DNA of 64,000 nt from contig NZ_CADDWJ010000002.1 of NCBI RefSeq assembly GCF_902809855.1, positions 1 through 64,000 of the forward strand, in the 5' to 3' direction. Of this stretch, positions 1 through 9,545 are shown piece after piece. A model generated the notes under the pieces. That model was not told the DNA's origin and did no database searches. It was given only the letters and a program-made list of their open reading frames with translations. The position numbers and the translations under genes are program-made. This DNA is from Acinetobacter sp. Marseille-Q1618. Lineage in GTDB: Bacteria; Pseudomonadota; Gammaproteobacteria; Pseudomonadales; Moraxellaceae. Positions within the stretch are counted from its first letter, which is position 1. Every line of letters starts with the position of its first letter.

Positions 1-138
1 ATTACTCTCTTAAACCAGAAAGTCAACTGATAATGAAAACTATTTTTAATCCTTCCTGCTAAAACCCAACTCACCCATTTCATGCTAAATCACTGTTTTA
101 TCAGAAGTTTTAATCTTCATCACCGCCGATGGATGTGC

Positions 139-166
139 ATTCTACAGCATTTCTAAGCCCACGCAA
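139..166 (-). promoter_or_regulatory. Candidate stable-RNA-type promoter facing left
   Basis: On the minus strand TTGCGT (166-161) and TAGAAT (144-139) are separated by 16 bases, followed by a GCACATCC discriminator and preceded by an AT-rich tract. The TAGAAT-GCACA core matches the tRNA-operon promoter at 3154-3182 in this window. The gene it would drive lies beyond the left edge, so this is inference. Confidence 0.35.
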
Positions 167-294
167 CCCCTTTTTAGCGTTTATTTTTATTTTTTTATTC
201 AACTGTATATTTATTCTACAAATTTGGATTTTTCGCTTACTTTCCACTCTAAACAAAGCCCAAATATTTTAGATAATGCATTTACATAGATTTT

Positions 295-323
295 TTGAAC
301 TATGTCTCATTTTTTATTAGAAT
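295..323 (+). promoter_or_regulatory. Candidate sigma70 promoter for the yfiRNB-like operon
   Basis: TTGAAC (295-300) and TAGAAT (318-323) are separated by 17 bases, close to the sigma70 consensus, with the first start codon about 33 bases further on. No other good promoter is seen before the three-gene operon. Confidence 0.5.
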
Positions 324-355
324 AAACATATTATTATTCCACTTTCATCATAAAT

Positions 356-859
356 ATGTCGCTAAATAAGTTTAGAGTTTTTTTTGTTATGGGAGTTTTG
401 CTTTTTTTTAGCAATTTTTCTCAAGCAAACTCGACCCACAATATATATATGATGACACTTTCTATTTTAAGTTATGCAAAATGGAATGATCCAACTCCAA
501 CGCTATGCGTTACAGAAAATCAGAATGCAGCTAAACAATTTTTATTTTATTTAAAACAACAAAATTCACCTTTTAGCGTAAAAAATATATCTTATGATGA
601 GATAAAGATAGAAAACTGTGATGCGATTTATTTTTCTAACACCTCTCCCAGCGTAGAACAGAAACTTTTAAATTCCACTGCAAAACAATCTGTGCTTTCT
701 TTTAGCTCAAATAATCATGCTTGTGAAATCGGGAGTGTTTTTTGTTTACAAAGTACAAAAAATGGCAATACTATTTTTAAAGTAAACTTGGATAGCTTAG
801 CACGCTCAAAAGTACATGTAGATCCTCGTGTTTTACTCTTAGCCAAAAATTCGGAGTAA
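356..859 (+). CDS. yfiR: YfiR-like periplasmic repressor protein
   Basis: The protein has 167 residues. Residues 1-25 form a signal peptide (hydrophobic core rich in Phe/Val/Leu, likely cut after SQA), so the mature protein should be periplasmic. The remainder fits the YfiR (DUF4154) family in size and in features such as an early 'YAKW' segment and a Cys pair near residues 121 and 128. YfiR of Pseudomonas binds the periplasmic part of the diguanylate cyclase YfiN and keeps it inactive. The next gene encodes exactly such a cyclase 5 bases downstream, and an OmpA-like lipoprotein follows, which is the YfiB-N-R arrangement. The family call rests mainly on this context, because YfiR sequences are poorly conserved. 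No strong Shine-Dalgarno sequence is seen. Confidence 0.75.
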   Translation: MSLNKFRVFFVMGVLLFFSNFSQANSTHNIYMMTLSILSYAKWNDPTPTLCVTENQNAAKQFLFYLKQQNSPFSVKNISYDEIKIENCDAIYFSNTSPSVEQKLLNSTAKQSVLSFSSNNHACEIGSVFCLQSTKNGNTIFKVNLDSLARSKVHVDPRVLLLAKNSE

Positions 860-864
860 TAGTG

Positions 865-2082
865 ATGATCCATAAGCTATATAAGTCGACTTCCTTACAA
901 ACATTATTCCGTAAATCTCAATTCACTATATTTGCAATTACTTTCGCAATTTGCACTTTTACCTTTGTCACAATTTCTGTCTTTACGATGGAATCTTTTG
1001 CAAAACAAAACCTACAATTAATTAGCCGCACTGTTTCAGAACGTATTCAACCTGCATTGGTATTTCAGGACAAATCTGCTTTATCACAAATTTTACATGA
1101 ATATACTCAACAGCACTCTGTACGGTTAATTGAAGTTTATAATATTGAAAATCAGAAGATTTCTGAAAGTATTAAAAATGTAGACCATTATTCAGCGCTT
1201 CAAAATTTATTTGATCATATTTTTCTACGAGACGCCGTTCATGTTGCTGTTTCACACAATGGCAATTATGTTGGAAAAATCATTTTATACGGTAGCTCAA
1301 ATGAAATTATGATGTTTATCATCAAAATTTTTATTGGTTTAGGCGTAGGCATGTTGTTCATGACACTTGCTTTATGGTGGTCGATCAATTTGACCTACCG
1401 CCACATCATGCAATCGATGATGCCTATTGTACAAATAGCACAATTAGTCAGCACACAAAGCGCTTATAATTTACGCTTTCCTAATAATGATATTCAAGAA
1501 TTTAATCATCTGAATAATGTTTTTAATCAGTTACTTGAAGAAATTCAATCATGGCATACGCACTTACAAAATGAAAATCAACAATTGTCCTATCAAGTTC
1601 AGCATGATCATTTAACTGGGTTACCGAATCGAAATTACTTTTATCAAGTTTTAGTAAACTCATTTAACAATACTTCAGAAAAACAACAAATAGCTTTACT
1701 TTTTATTGATACCAATAACTTTAAAACAATTAATGATCAATATGGGCATCAAGCTGGCGATGCAGTCCTTAAAGAAATGGCACACCGTTTGCAAAAAAAT
1801 ATTCGACAAGATGATTTTGTGGCTCGTTTGAGTGGCGATGAATTTGCAATTATTTTAAACTCGATTCAACATATCGAACACTTAATTTCGATTGCAGAAA
1901 ACCTAGTTAAAAGTTCTGAAGAGCCTTTGCTTTATAATGATCAAAGTATCTATTTCAGTTTTAGTTTAGGTATTGCACTTTCAAATCAAGCCATGTCACC
2001 CGAGGATTTAATTTCTCAAGCAGATCAAGCCATGTATAAAGCAAAATCTCTGACACACCATTGGTTTATTTACCATCATTAA
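865..2082 (+). CDS. yfiN: Membrane diguanylate cyclase, YfiN/TpbB-like
   Basis: This inner-membrane enzyme should make cyclic di-GMP from two GTP. A first transmembrane helix lies near residues 20-45, a periplasmic region of about 100 residues follows, then a second helix near 148-175, a HAMP-like linker, and a GGDEF domain from about 245 to the end. The active site reads SGDEF (323-327), a functional variant of GGDEF. An RQDD inhibitory site (314-317) sits five residues before it, as required for product inhibition. A GTG codon three bases before the chosen ATG is an alternative start; GGAG at 853-856 is better spaced for the ATG. It lies between yfiR- and yfiB-like genes, so its activity is probably set by YfiR repression and YfiB release. 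Confidence 0.88.
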   Translation: MIHKLYKSTSLQTLFRKSQFTIFAITFAICTFTFVTISVFTMESFAKQNLQLISRTVSERIQPALVFQDKSALSQILHEYTQQHSVRLIEVYNIENQKISESIKNVDHYSALQNLFDHIFLRDAVHVAVSHNGNYVGKIILYGSSNEIMMFIIKIFIGLGVGMLFMTLALWWSINLTYRHIMQSMMPIVQIAQLVSTQSAYNLRFPNNDIQEFNHLNNVFNQLLEEIQSWHTHLQNENQQLSYQVQHDHLTGLPNRNYFYQVLVNSFNNTSEKQQIALLFIDTNNFKTINDQYGHQAGDAVLKEMAHRLQKNIRQDDFVARLSGDEFAIILNSIQHIEHLISIAENLVKSSEEPLLYNDQSIYFSFSLGIALSNQAMSPEDLISQADQAMYKAKSLTHHWFIYHH

Positions 2083-2102
2083 TTTATTTTGGAATGTTCA
2101 TC

Positions 2103-2582
2103 ATGTTTGCAAATCATTTTAAATTTTCTGTACTTGCTTTACTGTGTCTTGCATTAACAGGATGTTTAAATCTTGGTGGTCTTAAATACAATCAGGTACG
2201 TGCATTAAAAAAAGAAGGCTTCGTATTAACTGAAGAAGGCTGGAGTTTGGGATTACCTGAGCGTCTACTATTTGAGTTTGATCAAGCTGAAATTAGTGTA
2301 CAAAAGCGAGAAGGCTTAGTGCGCTTATCACAACAGCTACAAAAGTATAATCTCACCAAAGTCAAAATTGTTGGACATACAGACGCTGTCGGCAGCACAG
2401 AGTACAATCTCGCACTTTCAAAAAAACGTGCGCAAAGTGTTGCCGATATTTTTATTGCTGAACATTTTAACCCACAAAATATTTATGTCATTGGTCGAGG
2501 TGCAGCACAGCCTATCGCTGCAAATGATACTGAACAACATCGCGCTGAAAATCGTCGAGTCACTGTAACGATTGTGCCATAA
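2103..2582 (+). CDS. yfiB: OmpA-family lipoprotein, YfiB-like
   Basis: The protein has 159 residues from the ATG at 2103, chosen because GGAA at 2091-2094 is well spaced and the product then starts directly with a lipoprotein signal. The signal ends in the lipobox LTGC with Cys21. From about residue 50 the sequence is a C-terminal OmpA domain with the peptidoglycan-binding pattern (GHTDAVGS, then NLALSKKRAQSV, then GRG). In the Pseudomonas YfiBNR system YfiB sits in the outer membrane, binds peptidoglycan and sequesters YfiR, freeing the cyclase. A longer in-frame start at 2061 would overlap the upstream gene and displace the signal, so I rejected it. A terminator follows. Confidence 0.85.
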   Translation: MFANHFKFSVLALLCLALTGCLNLGGLKYNQVRALKKEGFVLTEEGWSLGLPERLLFEFDQAEISVQKREGLVRLSQQLQKYNLTKVKIVGHTDAVGSTEYNLALSKKRAQSVADIFIAEHFNPQNIYVIGRGAAQPIAANDTEQHRAENRRVTVTIVP

Positions 2583-2597
2583 ACACTTTCAAGCTAA

Positions 2598-2620
2598 AGA
2601 GGTCTTAATAGACCTTTTTT
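2598..2620 (+). terminator. Rho-independent terminator of the yfiRNB-like operon
   Basis: AGGTC (2600-2604) and GACCT (2611-2615) form a short stem with a six-base loop, followed by a T run to 2620. Confidence 0.6.
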
Positions 2621-2641
2621 ATTGCATTAAATTTTAGGCAT

Positions 2642-2662
2642 AAAAAAACCGCTATATAGCGG
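2642..2662 (-). terminator. Terminator of the tRNA cluster (minus strand)
   Basis: CCGCTATATAGCGG (2649-2662) is a perfect palindrome. Read on the minus strand it is followed by seven T, and it lies about 30 bases beyond the last tRNA. Confidence 0.7.
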
Positions 2663-2693
2663 ATAATTTATATTTAAGTTTTATTACTTAAAT

Positions 2694-2770
2694 TGGTCGG
2701 AGCAGTAGGATTCGAACCTACGACCCCCTGGTCCCAAACCAGGTGCACTACCAGGCTGTGCTATGCTCCG
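2694..2770 (-). tRNA. tRNA-Pro (anticodon TGG), second copy
   Basis: A 77-base cloverleaf is read on the minus strand. It has acceptor CGGAGCA/TGCTCCG, the T arm GGTTCGAATCC, anticodon loop TTTGGGA with TGG, and an encoded ACCA end. It is identical to the copy at 3030-3106. It is the last gene of a four-tRNA minus-strand unit. Confidence 0.97.
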
Positions 2771-2788
2771 TTTTTCTCATCAAGAGAT

Positions 2789-2865
2789 TGGGGTGAATGA
2801 TGGGGCTCGAACCCACGACAACCGGAATCACAATCCGGGGCTCTACCAACTGAGCTACATCCACC
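2789..2865 (-). tRNA. tRNA-His (anticodon GTG)
   Basis: The minus-strand cloverleaf has anticodon loop TTGTGAT, the extra 5' G (G-1) typical of tRNA-His opposite C73, T arm GGTTCGAGCC and an encoded CCA. Its acceptor is GTGGATG/CATTCAC. Confidence 0.96.
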
Positions 2866-2905
2866 GTTACAACATGCTTCAGATTCTACAATATCAAGTC
2901 GCAAA

Positions 2906-2982
2906 TGGCGCGCCTGACAGGATTCGAACCTGTGACCATCCGCTTAGAAGGCGGATGCTCTATCCAACTGAGCTACAGGCGC
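2906..2982 (-). tRNA. tRNA-Arg (anticodon TCT)
   Basis: The minus-strand cloverleaf has acceptor GCGCCTG/CAGGCGC, anticodon loop CTTCTAA (TCT, reading AGA), T arm GGTTCGAATCC and encoded CCA. The 75-residue reading frame at 2763-2990 runs over this gene and the tRNA-His and is spurious. Confidence 0.96.
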
Positions 2983-3029
2983 ATGACTGATAACTTTAAC
3001 ATTATCAATAAACCTTTGCCTTGAAGAAT

Positions 3030-3106
3030 TGGTCGGAGCAGTAGGATTCGAACCTACGACCCCCTGGTCCCAAACCAGGTGCACTACCAGGCTGTGCTAT
3101 GCTCCG
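3030..3106 (-). tRNA. tRNA-Pro (anticodon TGG), first copy
   Basis: The sequence is identical over all 77 bases to 2694-2770, including the encoded CCA. It is the promoter-proximal gene of the cluster, starting about 48 bases after the -10 element at 3154-3159. Confidence 0.97.
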
Positions 3107-3153
3107 ATTCATCTCAGCTTTTTGTATCGAACATGTCGTTCGGTACGGTGTGC

Positions 3154-3182
3154 ATTCTAGGCGTGACGCCCTTAGACGTCAA
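3154..3182 (-). promoter_or_regulatory. Promoter of the four-tRNA unit
   Basis: On the minus strand TTGACG (3182-3177), a 17-base spacer and TAGAAT (3159-3154) give a near-consensus sigma70 promoter. The following discriminator GCACACC is GC-rich, which is typical of stringently controlled stable-RNA promoters. Confidence 0.65.
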
Positions 3183-3259
3183 CACCTATATTCAAAAAAA
3201 GTTAAAAAAAACTATCAAATGTATATTTATCAAACATTTCTAATATTTTTTATACAAAA

Positions 3260-4327
3260 TTAACGTTTTAAGCTCGCACTAAAATTCAACATACGATCTA
3301 AAGGCAGTTTGGCACGTTGTGCTAATTCGGTATCCACAAACACTTCTTGATCATTTTTTTGTAAAACCTCCAAAATTCCATCCAATTCATTCATCGCCAT
3401 CCAGGGGCAATGTGCGCATGAACGACAAGTCGCCCCCTCACCTGCTGTTGGCGCTTCAATCAATGTCTTATTTGGTACGGCTTGTTGCATTTTATAAAAA
3501 ATACCACGGTCTGTAGCCACGATTAAGGTGTCTTGTGCTAAGTTTTGTGCTGCTTTAATCAGCTGCGAGGTACTTCCTACCGCATCTGCAATTTCAATCA
3601 CAGACTCAGGCGACTCTGGATGAACCAATACGGCTGCATTTGGATATAAAGCTTTCATATTGCTAATGCCACGAGAGCGGAATTCTTCATGCACGATGCA
3701 TGAACCATCCCAAAGCAACATGTCTGCCCCAGTTTTCTTTTGAATATAACGTCCAAGATGTTGATCTGGTGCCCAAATAATTTTTTCACCTAAACTATCT
3801 AAATGTTCAACAATCTCTACAGCACAGCTTGAAGTGACCACCCAATCCGCACGTGCTTTGACAGCGGCTGAGGTATTGGCATAAACCACTACAGTATAAT
3901 CAGGATGAGCATCACAGAATGCGGTAAACTCATCCACGGGACAACCTAAATCAAGTGAACAGGTTGCCTCTAGAGTTGGCATTAAAATCTTTTTTTCAGG
4001 AGATAAAATCTTGGCAGTTTCCCCCATAAATTTCACACCTGCAACCACCAAGGTTGATGCGGGATGATCACGCCCAAAACGTGCCATTTCTAACGAATCA
4101 GAAACACAACCACCTGTGAGTTCAGCCAACTCTTGCACTTCAGGATCGCAATAATAATGCGCAACCAATACCGCATCTCGTTTTTCTAGCTCAGCTTTGA
4201 TTTGAGCAAATTTTGCTTGTTTTGCTTCCTCAGTCAAAGCGTTACTTTTAGGTTCACCCAAACGATCTAAATGCGCTTGTACAATTGATTTTGCTTCATT
4301 GGCAATTAAATTGGTCGCATCATTCAT
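3260..4327 (-). CDS. nadA: Quinolinate synthase NadA
   Basis: This 355-residue cytoplasmic enzyme condenses iminoaspartate with dihydroxyacetone phosphate to quinolinate, the precursor of NAD. Full-length family features are present: [14 protein letters not shown] near residue 55, the cluster-ligand cysteines in LEATCSLD (about 122), VTSSCAVE (about 168) and [10 protein letters not shown] (about 302-311), and the PESPESV segment. These three cysteine sites hold the [4Fe-4S] cluster in characterised NadA proteins. It lies downstream of argJ in the same direction with a terminator and about 150 bases between, so it is probably transcribed alone. nadB and nadC are not in the window. Confidence 0.96.
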   Translation of the reverse strand: MNDATNLIANEAKSIVQAHLDRLGEPKSNALTEEAKQAKFAQIKAELEKRDAVLVAHYYCDPEVQELAELTGGCVSDSLEMARFGRDHPASTLVVAGVKFMGETAKILSPEKKILMPTLEATCSLDLGCPVDEFTAFCDAHPDYTVVVYANTSAAVKARADWVVTSSCAVEIVEHLDSLGEKIIWAPDQHLGRYIQKKTGADMLLWDGSCIVHEEFRSRGISNMKALYPNAAVLVHPESPESVIEIADAVGSTSQLIKAAQNLAQDTLIVATDRGIFYKMQQAVPNKTLIEAPTAGEGATCRSCAHCPWMAMNELDGILEVLQKNDQEVFVDTELAQRAKLPLDRMLNFSASLKR

Positions 4328-4436
4328 AAAACGTATTCTCTATCCATATGCCTGTTCATCAACAAGCGTTTCATATAATTCACTGGCAATTTTGCGTTGG
4401 CTTATTTGACCAGTTATTAAAAAAACATCTAATTAT

Positions 4437-4463
4437 AAAAAAACCTCACAACGGAGGTTTTTT
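4437..4463 (-). terminator. Terminator downstream of argJ
   Basis: AAACCTC (4441-4447) pairs with GAGGTTT (4454-4460). On the minus strand the stem is followed by a run of seven T, just beyond the argJ stop codon. Confidence 0.75.
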
Positions 4464-4476
4464 TCAATTTTTGATT

Positions 4477-5697
4477 TTAAGAGCGATAATCTGCATTGAT
4501 TTTGACGTAATCATATGACAAGTCACAGGTATAAACCGTATCTTTTGCAGTACCACGTCCTAAATCAACACGAATGGTCATTTCAGTTTGTGACATTACT
4601 CGTGCGCCTGCTTCTTCGGTATAGTCGGCAGCCGCGCCCCCATCTTTACAGATTTGTACATCATCTAACCAGACTTGGATTTTTTCGACATCTAAATCTT
4701 TCACCCCTGCATAACCAATTGCAGCAAGGATACGCCCCCAGTTTGGATCAGAGGCAAAAATTGCCGTTTTAACCAAAGGTGAATGCGCAATACTATAGGC
4801 AATGTCACAACACTCTTGTGTATCGTTTCCACCTTCAACAGCAACCGTAATAAATTTGGTTGCACCTTCACCATCACGAATAATTAACTGCGCTAAGCGC
4901 TTCATGACGCGACATAAAACATCTAACACCACCGCATAGCGTGGATCGTTTGTTGACTGGATTTCTGCGCCACCTGCACATCCTGTTGCCGCAAAGATAC
5001 ATGAATCATTGGTCGAAGTATCACCATCCACTGTAATACGGTTAAATGACTGATCAGCACTAATTTTTAACATTGTCTGAACCAATGGGCGAGCAATGGG
5101 TGCATCCGTTGCAACAAAGCTTAACATTGTTGCCATATTTGGACGAATCATGCCCGCACCTTTGGAAATACCCGTCATGGTATATGTGATGCCATCTAGC
5201 TCAAACTGTTCAGATGCACCTTTTGGCGTGGTGTCTGTGGTCATAATCCCTGTTGCAGCATCATGCCAAGTACTTTCACTTAGCGAAGCTAAAGCAGGCT
5301 GTAAACCTTGGGTTAAGCGCTCAATTGGAAGTTGCTCACCAATCACACCCGTTGAGAATGGTAAAACTTCAAACTCCTCAACCTGTGCCAATTCAGCTAG
5401 TTTTAAGCAGGTGAATTGTGCGTTTTGCATGCCTAATTTGCCTGTGCCGGCATTGGCATTTCCTGTATTAATCACTAAATAACGCGGATTGGCTTGTTGT
5501 AAATGTAGTTTAGACACATGCACTGGTGCTGCACAAAATGCGTTTTGTGTAAATACACCCGCAACATTTGTTCCTTTAGAAAATTCAAAAATGACTAGAT
5601 CACGTCGATTTGGATAACGTACATACGCCTCTGCAGAGCCAATTTTTACCCCTTGCACCACATGCATATGTGGCATAGTTACGTCACCTACAGCCAT
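4477..5697 (-). CDS. argJ: Bifunctional glutamate N-acetyltransferase / N-acetylglutamate synthase ArgJ
   Basis: This 406-residue arginine-biosynthesis enzyme transfers the acetyl group from N-acetylornithine to glutamate and, in bifunctional forms, also from acetyl-CoA. The self-cleavage site is clear: [14 protein letters not shown] around 179-192, where cutting between Ala189 and Thr190 creates the beta chain with Thr190 as nucleophile. The oxyanion-hole pair STGVIG lies at 115-120 and the conserved GIMTTDT at 150-156. Whether this protein is mono- or bifunctional cannot be read from the sequence. It is flanked by terminators and looks monocistronic. Confidence 0.95.
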   Translation of the reverse strand: MAVGDVTMPHMHVVQGVKIGSAEAYVRYPNRRDLVIFEFSKGTNVAGVFTQNAFCAAPVHVSKLHLQQANPRYLVINTGNANAGTGKLGMQNAQFTCLKLAELAQVEEFEVLPFSTGVIGEQLPIERLTQGLQPALASLSESTWHDAATGIMTTDTTPKGASEQFELDGITYTMTGISKGAGMIRPNMATMLSFVATDAPIARPLVQTMLKISADQSFNRITVDGDTSTNDSCIFAATGCAGGAEIQSTNDPRYAVVLDVLCRVMKRLAQLIIRDGEGATKFITVAVEGGNDTQECCDIAYSIAHSPLVKTAIFASDPNWGRILAAIGYAGVKDLDVEKIQVWLDDVQICKDGGAAADYTEEAGARVMSQTEMTIRVDLGRGTAKDTVYTCDLSYDYVKINADYRS

Positions 5698-5881
5698 TTT
5701 TAAATGTCCAGAATCAAATTAAGAAAACAACAGCTTATTAGAAAATGCATCAAAAATCGAGTTTATTGCTCAGTGAATTGTTTTTTATCATGTCCAAGCG
5801 ACTTTTAAATCAATTTTTCATTCTAAGATGTTGGCAATAAAACCTTTCATAGAATATAAATATTCAAAATCATATAAAAAT

Positions 5882-5908
5882 AAACCAGTATTTTCTAAAT
5901 ACTGGTTT
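5882..5908 (-). terminator. Terminator downstream of the 5932-6327 gene
   Basis: AAACCAGTATTT (5882-5893) and AAATACTGGTTT (5897-5908) form a 12-base-pair stem with a three-base loop. On the minus strand it ends in a T-rich tail. Confidence 0.75.
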
Positions 5909-5931
5909 GATTTGTTTTATCGTGACAAAAA

Positions 5932-6327
5932 TTATTGCTGTGCAGTCGTTGTTGGCGGTACCTGCGCTTGAGCAACTGTTTGTTCATTTGGTAAAAGCGC
6001 TTGTTTTACTTTTTCTTGGCTGGAAGCAGACAGTGCTGGATTTGAAGCAACTACACGATTAATGGTTGCAGGAGTTACTGCTGCAATCGCTGCTGTTTTT
6101 AAAATAATTGGGCGACCACCTGTATTCCCCAAAGTATAACGAATGCCTGTACGTGGGCTAATCACTGTAGTTGAGTCATTTTTTACTTCTGCTTGTGCTT
6201 TCACTGTGCCTGCCGCAGCTTGTAAGTTTGCAACCGTCGTGGTTTGGGTTTGTGGTTGCGTATCTGCAAAAGCAAGCACGGGCATTGCTAAAACTGCAAC
6301 AAATAAGGGTTTGAATAGTTTTTTCAT
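5932..6327 (-). CDS. Small secreted protein of unknown function
   Basis: The product has 131 residues from the ATG at 6327, which is preceded by AGGA at suitable spacing; a longer frame to 6372 adds residues before the signal peptide and is less likely. Residues 1-22 are a clear Sec signal (MKKLFKPLF, hydrophobic core, cut after AFA). The mature part is rich in Ala, Thr, Gln and Val. A short centre resembles a compact domain with an SPRTGIRYTLG segment, and the tail is Pro/Gln-rich. I do not recognise a family. It stands alone between secA and argJ with its own terminator and is probably periplasmic or surface-exposed. Confidence 0.7.
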   Translation of the reverse strand: MKKLFKPLFVAVLAMPVLAFADTQPQTQTTTVANLQAAAGTVKAQAEVKNDSTTVISPRTGIRYTLGNTGGRPIILKTAAIAAVTPATINRVVASNPALSASSQEKVKQALLPNEQTVAQAQVPPTTTAQQ

Positions 6328-6467
6328 TATCATTCCTAAATCTTTCAAACGGGTCGAGAAAGTAAATACCATTTAATCACACTGGGCGCAATCAATATTC
6401 ACGCATTGTAATAACTTGTAAAAAAAGCAGAACCAAAGTCCTGCTTTTTTAAAGTATCAGCGGTAAA

Positions 6468-9200
6468 TTACAATTTACCATGACATTGTTTGTATTTTAA
6501 ACCTGAACCACATGGACAAGGAGCATTACGGCTTTCAGGCGGGGTAAAGCTTGCTTGTGGTTTGTCTAAATTCAACTGCTCATCTTCTGTTTGATAGTTA
6601 GCACTGACTTCACCTGTCAAACCATCTACATCATCATGCGCAAAGTTCAAACGCATTGCTTCTGCTTGCGCTTGTTGCTGCGCTTCCATTTCCGCTAACT
6701 CTTCTGGCGTTGGGATATGTACACGAGAAAGATCAGTCACTACATCCGACTTGATCACACCCAGCATATTTACAAACAAGTTAAATGCTTCTTTTTTGTA
6801 TTCTTGCTCAGGATTCTTTTGTGCATAGCCACGTAAATGAATCCCTTGGCGTAAATAGTCCATCGCAGCCAAATGGTCTTTCCAATGACGGTCTAATGAA
6901 CCTAACAAGAAATGACGTTCTAAGGTTGCAGCTGACTCTTCACCCATACTTTCACGACGTCGGCGATAGCGCTCTACAACTTCATCACTGATGCGTTCCA
7001 CTAATGCTTCTTCATCTAAACGACGATCTTCTTCAAGCCATTGTGATACAGGCAGTTCGATCCCAAAGTCGACACGTAAAGCATTTTCCAAACCTTCAAT
7101 ATCCCATTGGTCATGGATCGACTCAGGCGGAATATAAGTTTCGATTAAGCCTTTCATGACTTCGTGATGCATTTCCTCAATATAATCTTGAAGCGTTGCT
7201 TCTTCTAAGATTTCATCACGTTGTGAGTAAATAATTTTACGTTGTTCATTATTTACATCATCGTATTTCAATAAGTTTTTACGAATATCGAAGTTACGTG
7301 CTTCGACTTTACGTTGTGCATTTTCGATTGAACGTGACACCATTTTATGCTCAATGGCTTCATTTTCCTGCAAGCCCATCGCACGCATCATTGCCACAAC
7401 ACGGTCACCTGCGAATATACGCATCAAATCGTCTTCAAGTGATAAGAAGAAGCGTGACACACCAGGGTCACCTTGACGACCTGAACGACCACGTAATTGG
7501 TTATCAATACGGCGTGATTCATGGCGCTCTGAACCAATGATATGTAAACCACCAGAACTTAACACCATTTCATTGTTCTTTTCCCACTCACTACGAAGGC
7601 GTGCTTCATCTTCAGGCGTTGGGTTTTCGATTTTGGCAAGCAAGGCTTTCCAGTTACCACCCAGCAAAATATCTGTACCACGACCTGCCATGTTGGTGGC
7701 AATCGTGACTGCATTTGGCGCACCAGCTTGGGCAATAATATCCGCTTCACGCTCATGCTGTTTTGCATTTAAAACTTCATGGTGAATGCCTGCTTCTTTG
7801 AGTTTATCCGATAAAATTTCTGAAGCTTCAATGGTTGCTGTACCAATCAAAATAGGCGCAACCCCAGCGGCATGAATTTTTTGAATTTCTTCAATAATCG
7901 CATTGTACTTACCATTACGATTTAAGTAGATTAAATCGTTTAAATCTTTACGCACCATTGGACGATGGGTTGGAATCAACACAACATCCAAACCGTAAAT
8001 TTCTTTCATTTCCGCAGCTTCGGTATCTGCCGTACCTGTCATCCCTGAAAGTTTTTTGTATAAACGGAAATAGTTCTGGAATGTCGTCGTTGCCAAGGTT
8101 TGGTTTTCAGGTTGGATTTCTAAACCTTCTTTGGCTTCGACTGCTTGATGTAAACCTTCTGACCAACGGCGACCTGGCATGGTACGCCCAGTGTTTTCAT
8201 CAACAATGATTACTTCGCCTTCATTAACAATGTAATGCACATTACGTTGATAAAGAAAATGCGCACGAATCGCTGCTGAAACATGATGTACAAGGTTTAA
8301 GTTACCTGCTGAGTACAAACTTTCGCCTTCAGCCAACAAGCCCATTTGAATGAGTTCTTGCTCTACTGTTTCATAACCGACTTCGGTCATTTCAACAGAA
8401 CGCTGTTTTTCATCAATCCAGAAATGCCCACCGTCAGGAACTTTTTCTTCTTTCTGAGGAGTGAGTTTTGGTGGAATATTATTCATCAACTGATAAAGCT
8501 GTGATGAATCTTCACTTTGACCCGAAATAATCAATGGTGTACGTGCTTCATCAATTAAGATCGAGTCGACCTCATCGATAATGGCATAGGTCAGTCCACG
8601 TTGCTTTTTCTCGGACATCGAGAAAACCATGTTGTCACGTAGATAATCAAAGCCAAATTCGTTATTGGTACCGTAAGTAATGTCTGCACGATAAGCTTCA
8701 GCCTTTTCCATAGGCGCTTGCATGGAGTAAATCACCCCAACAGTTAAGCCTAAGAATTCGTACAACGGACGGTTTAACTCCGCATCACGTTGTGCCAAGT
8801 AATCGTTCACGGTGATAACGTGTACGCCTTGCTCACTAATAGCATTCAGATAAACAGCCAAAGTACCCATCAGGGTTTTACCTTCACCTGTACGCATCTC
8901 TGCGATTTTACCTTCATGTAAGGTAATACCACCGATGAGCTGCACATCATAATGACGCATCCCCATCACTCGCTTACCTGCTTCACGGCAGACAGCGAAT
9001 GCTTCTGGCATCAACTGATCTAGGCTTTCACCTTTTTTGTATCTTTGTTTAAATTCTTCGGTTTTTGCAGATAAGTCAGCATCACTTAAAGCAGATATTG
9101 TCGGCTCAAGCGCATTGATCTTATCGACAATTTTACGCATGCGTTTCAGTTCACGCTCGTTTTTAGTACCGAAGATTCCTCCGATCAGGCTTGCCAACAT
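6468..9200 (-). CDS. secA: Preprotein translocase ATPase SecA
   Basis: This full-length 910-residue motor protein drives preproteins through SecYEG. Walker A is MRTGEGKT (102-109), Walker B lies at [15 protein letters not shown] (about 209), the preprotein cross-linking region follows, and the second nucleotide-binding half carries [10 protein letters not shown] and [11 protein letters not shown]. The C-terminal zinc site has Cys895, Cys897, Cys906 and His907 and is used for SecB and lipid contact. It is monocistronic, divergent from the peroxiredoxin gene, with a promoter-like element at 9249-9278. No secM-like regulatory gene is visible upstream. Confidence 0.98.
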   Translation of the reverse strand: MLASLIGGIFGTKNERELKRMRKIVDKINALEPTISALSDADLSAKTEEFKQRYKKGESLDQLMPEAFAVCREAGKRVMGMRHYDVQLIGGITLHEGKIAEMRTGEGKTLMGTLAVYLNAISEQGVHVITVNDYLAQRDAELNRPLYEFLGLTVGVIYSMQAPMEKAEAYRADITYGTNNEFGFDYLRDNMVFSMSEKKQRGLTYAIIDEVDSILIDEARTPLIISGQSEDSSQLYQLMNNIPPKLTPQKEEKVPDGGHFWIDEKQRSVEMTEVGYETVEQELIQMGLLAEGESLYSAGNLNLVHHVSAAIRAHFLYQRNVHYIVNEGEVIIVDENTGRTMPGRRWSEGLHQAVEAKEGLEIQPENQTLATTTFQNYFRLYKKLSGMTGTADTEAAEMKEIYGLDVVLIPTHRPMVRKDLNDLIYLNRNGKYNAIIEEIQKIHAAGVAPILIGTATIEASEILSDKLKEAGIHHEVLNAKQHEREADIIAQAGAPNAVTIATNMAGRGTDILLGGNWKALLAKIENPTPEDEARLRSEWEKNNEMVLSSGGLHIIGSERHESRRIDNQLRGRSGRQGDPGVSRFFLSLEDDLMRIFAGDRVVAMMRAMGLQENEAIEHKMVSRSIENAQRKVEARNFDIRKNLLKYDDVNNEQRKIIYSQRDEILEEATLQDYIEEMHHEVMKGLIETYIPPESIHDQWDIEGLENALRVDFGIELPVSQWLEEDRRLDEEALVERISDEVVERYRRRRESMGEESAATLERHFLLGSLDRHWKDHLAAMDYLRQGIHLRGYAQKNPEQEYKKEAFNLFVNMLGVIKSDVVTDLSRVHIPTPEELAEMEAQQQAQAEAMRLNFAHDDVDGLTGEVSANYQTEDEQLNLDKPQASFTPPESRNAPCPCGSGLKYKQCHGKL

Positions 9201-9545
9201 GTATAGACTCTCTAAAACTTGCTTATCAAAATAAATTTTTCTCAGACGTTATTATGGTGTTAGAAATTTGAAGTACAAGGTTTTTACACAAAACCAATTA
9301 AAAAAATCTGCACACCGATTTTTGCGTGTATGAGTTTAGGCGACCTAATGTAGCAAATTTGCACGATAGACCGATAGATTATTCGACAGAAATCTGCAAA
9401 TTTTATGCATCATTCAGTCTTTTTATGAAAAATAATCATAAAGAAATACAAAAACACTATTTTTAATTATAAGAAATTTAGGTGATAGTGTTTTTGACGA
9501 GCAAATACACAACTTTTTAGCATTTTAAATTTTGAGGTAAAAATA
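9201..9545. other. Divergent intergenic region, secA / peroxiredoxin
   Basis: No gene is seen in these 345 bases. The secA side carries a promoter candidate. The peroxiredoxin side ends in TGAGGTAAAAATAATG, giving a good ribosome binding site. I could not identify an OxyR-type operator by eye. Confidence 0.5.
9249..9278 (-). promoter_or_regulatory. Candidate secA promoter
   Basis: On the minus strand TTGTAC (9278-9273), an 18-base spacer and TAATAA (9254-9249) form a moderate sigma70 match about 50 bases before the secA start codon. Confidence 0.4.

Larger units (their letters stand above)
1..355. other. Intergenic region at left edge
   Basis: No open reading frame of useful length or recognisable RNA gene is visible here. 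The stretch is strongly AT-rich between about 180 and 355. It holds two promoter-like elements annotated separately: one facing left out of the window at 139-166 and one facing right into the yfiR-like gene at 295-323. Confidence 0.6.

Noticed and set aside
2368..2568. 66-residue frame inside the yfiB-like gene
   Set aside because: Out-of-frame shadow of a well-supported lipoprotein gene.
2763..2990. 75-residue reading frame across the tRNA-His and tRNA-Arg genes
   Set aside because: It is a translation of tRNA sequence and a well-known kind of false protein.
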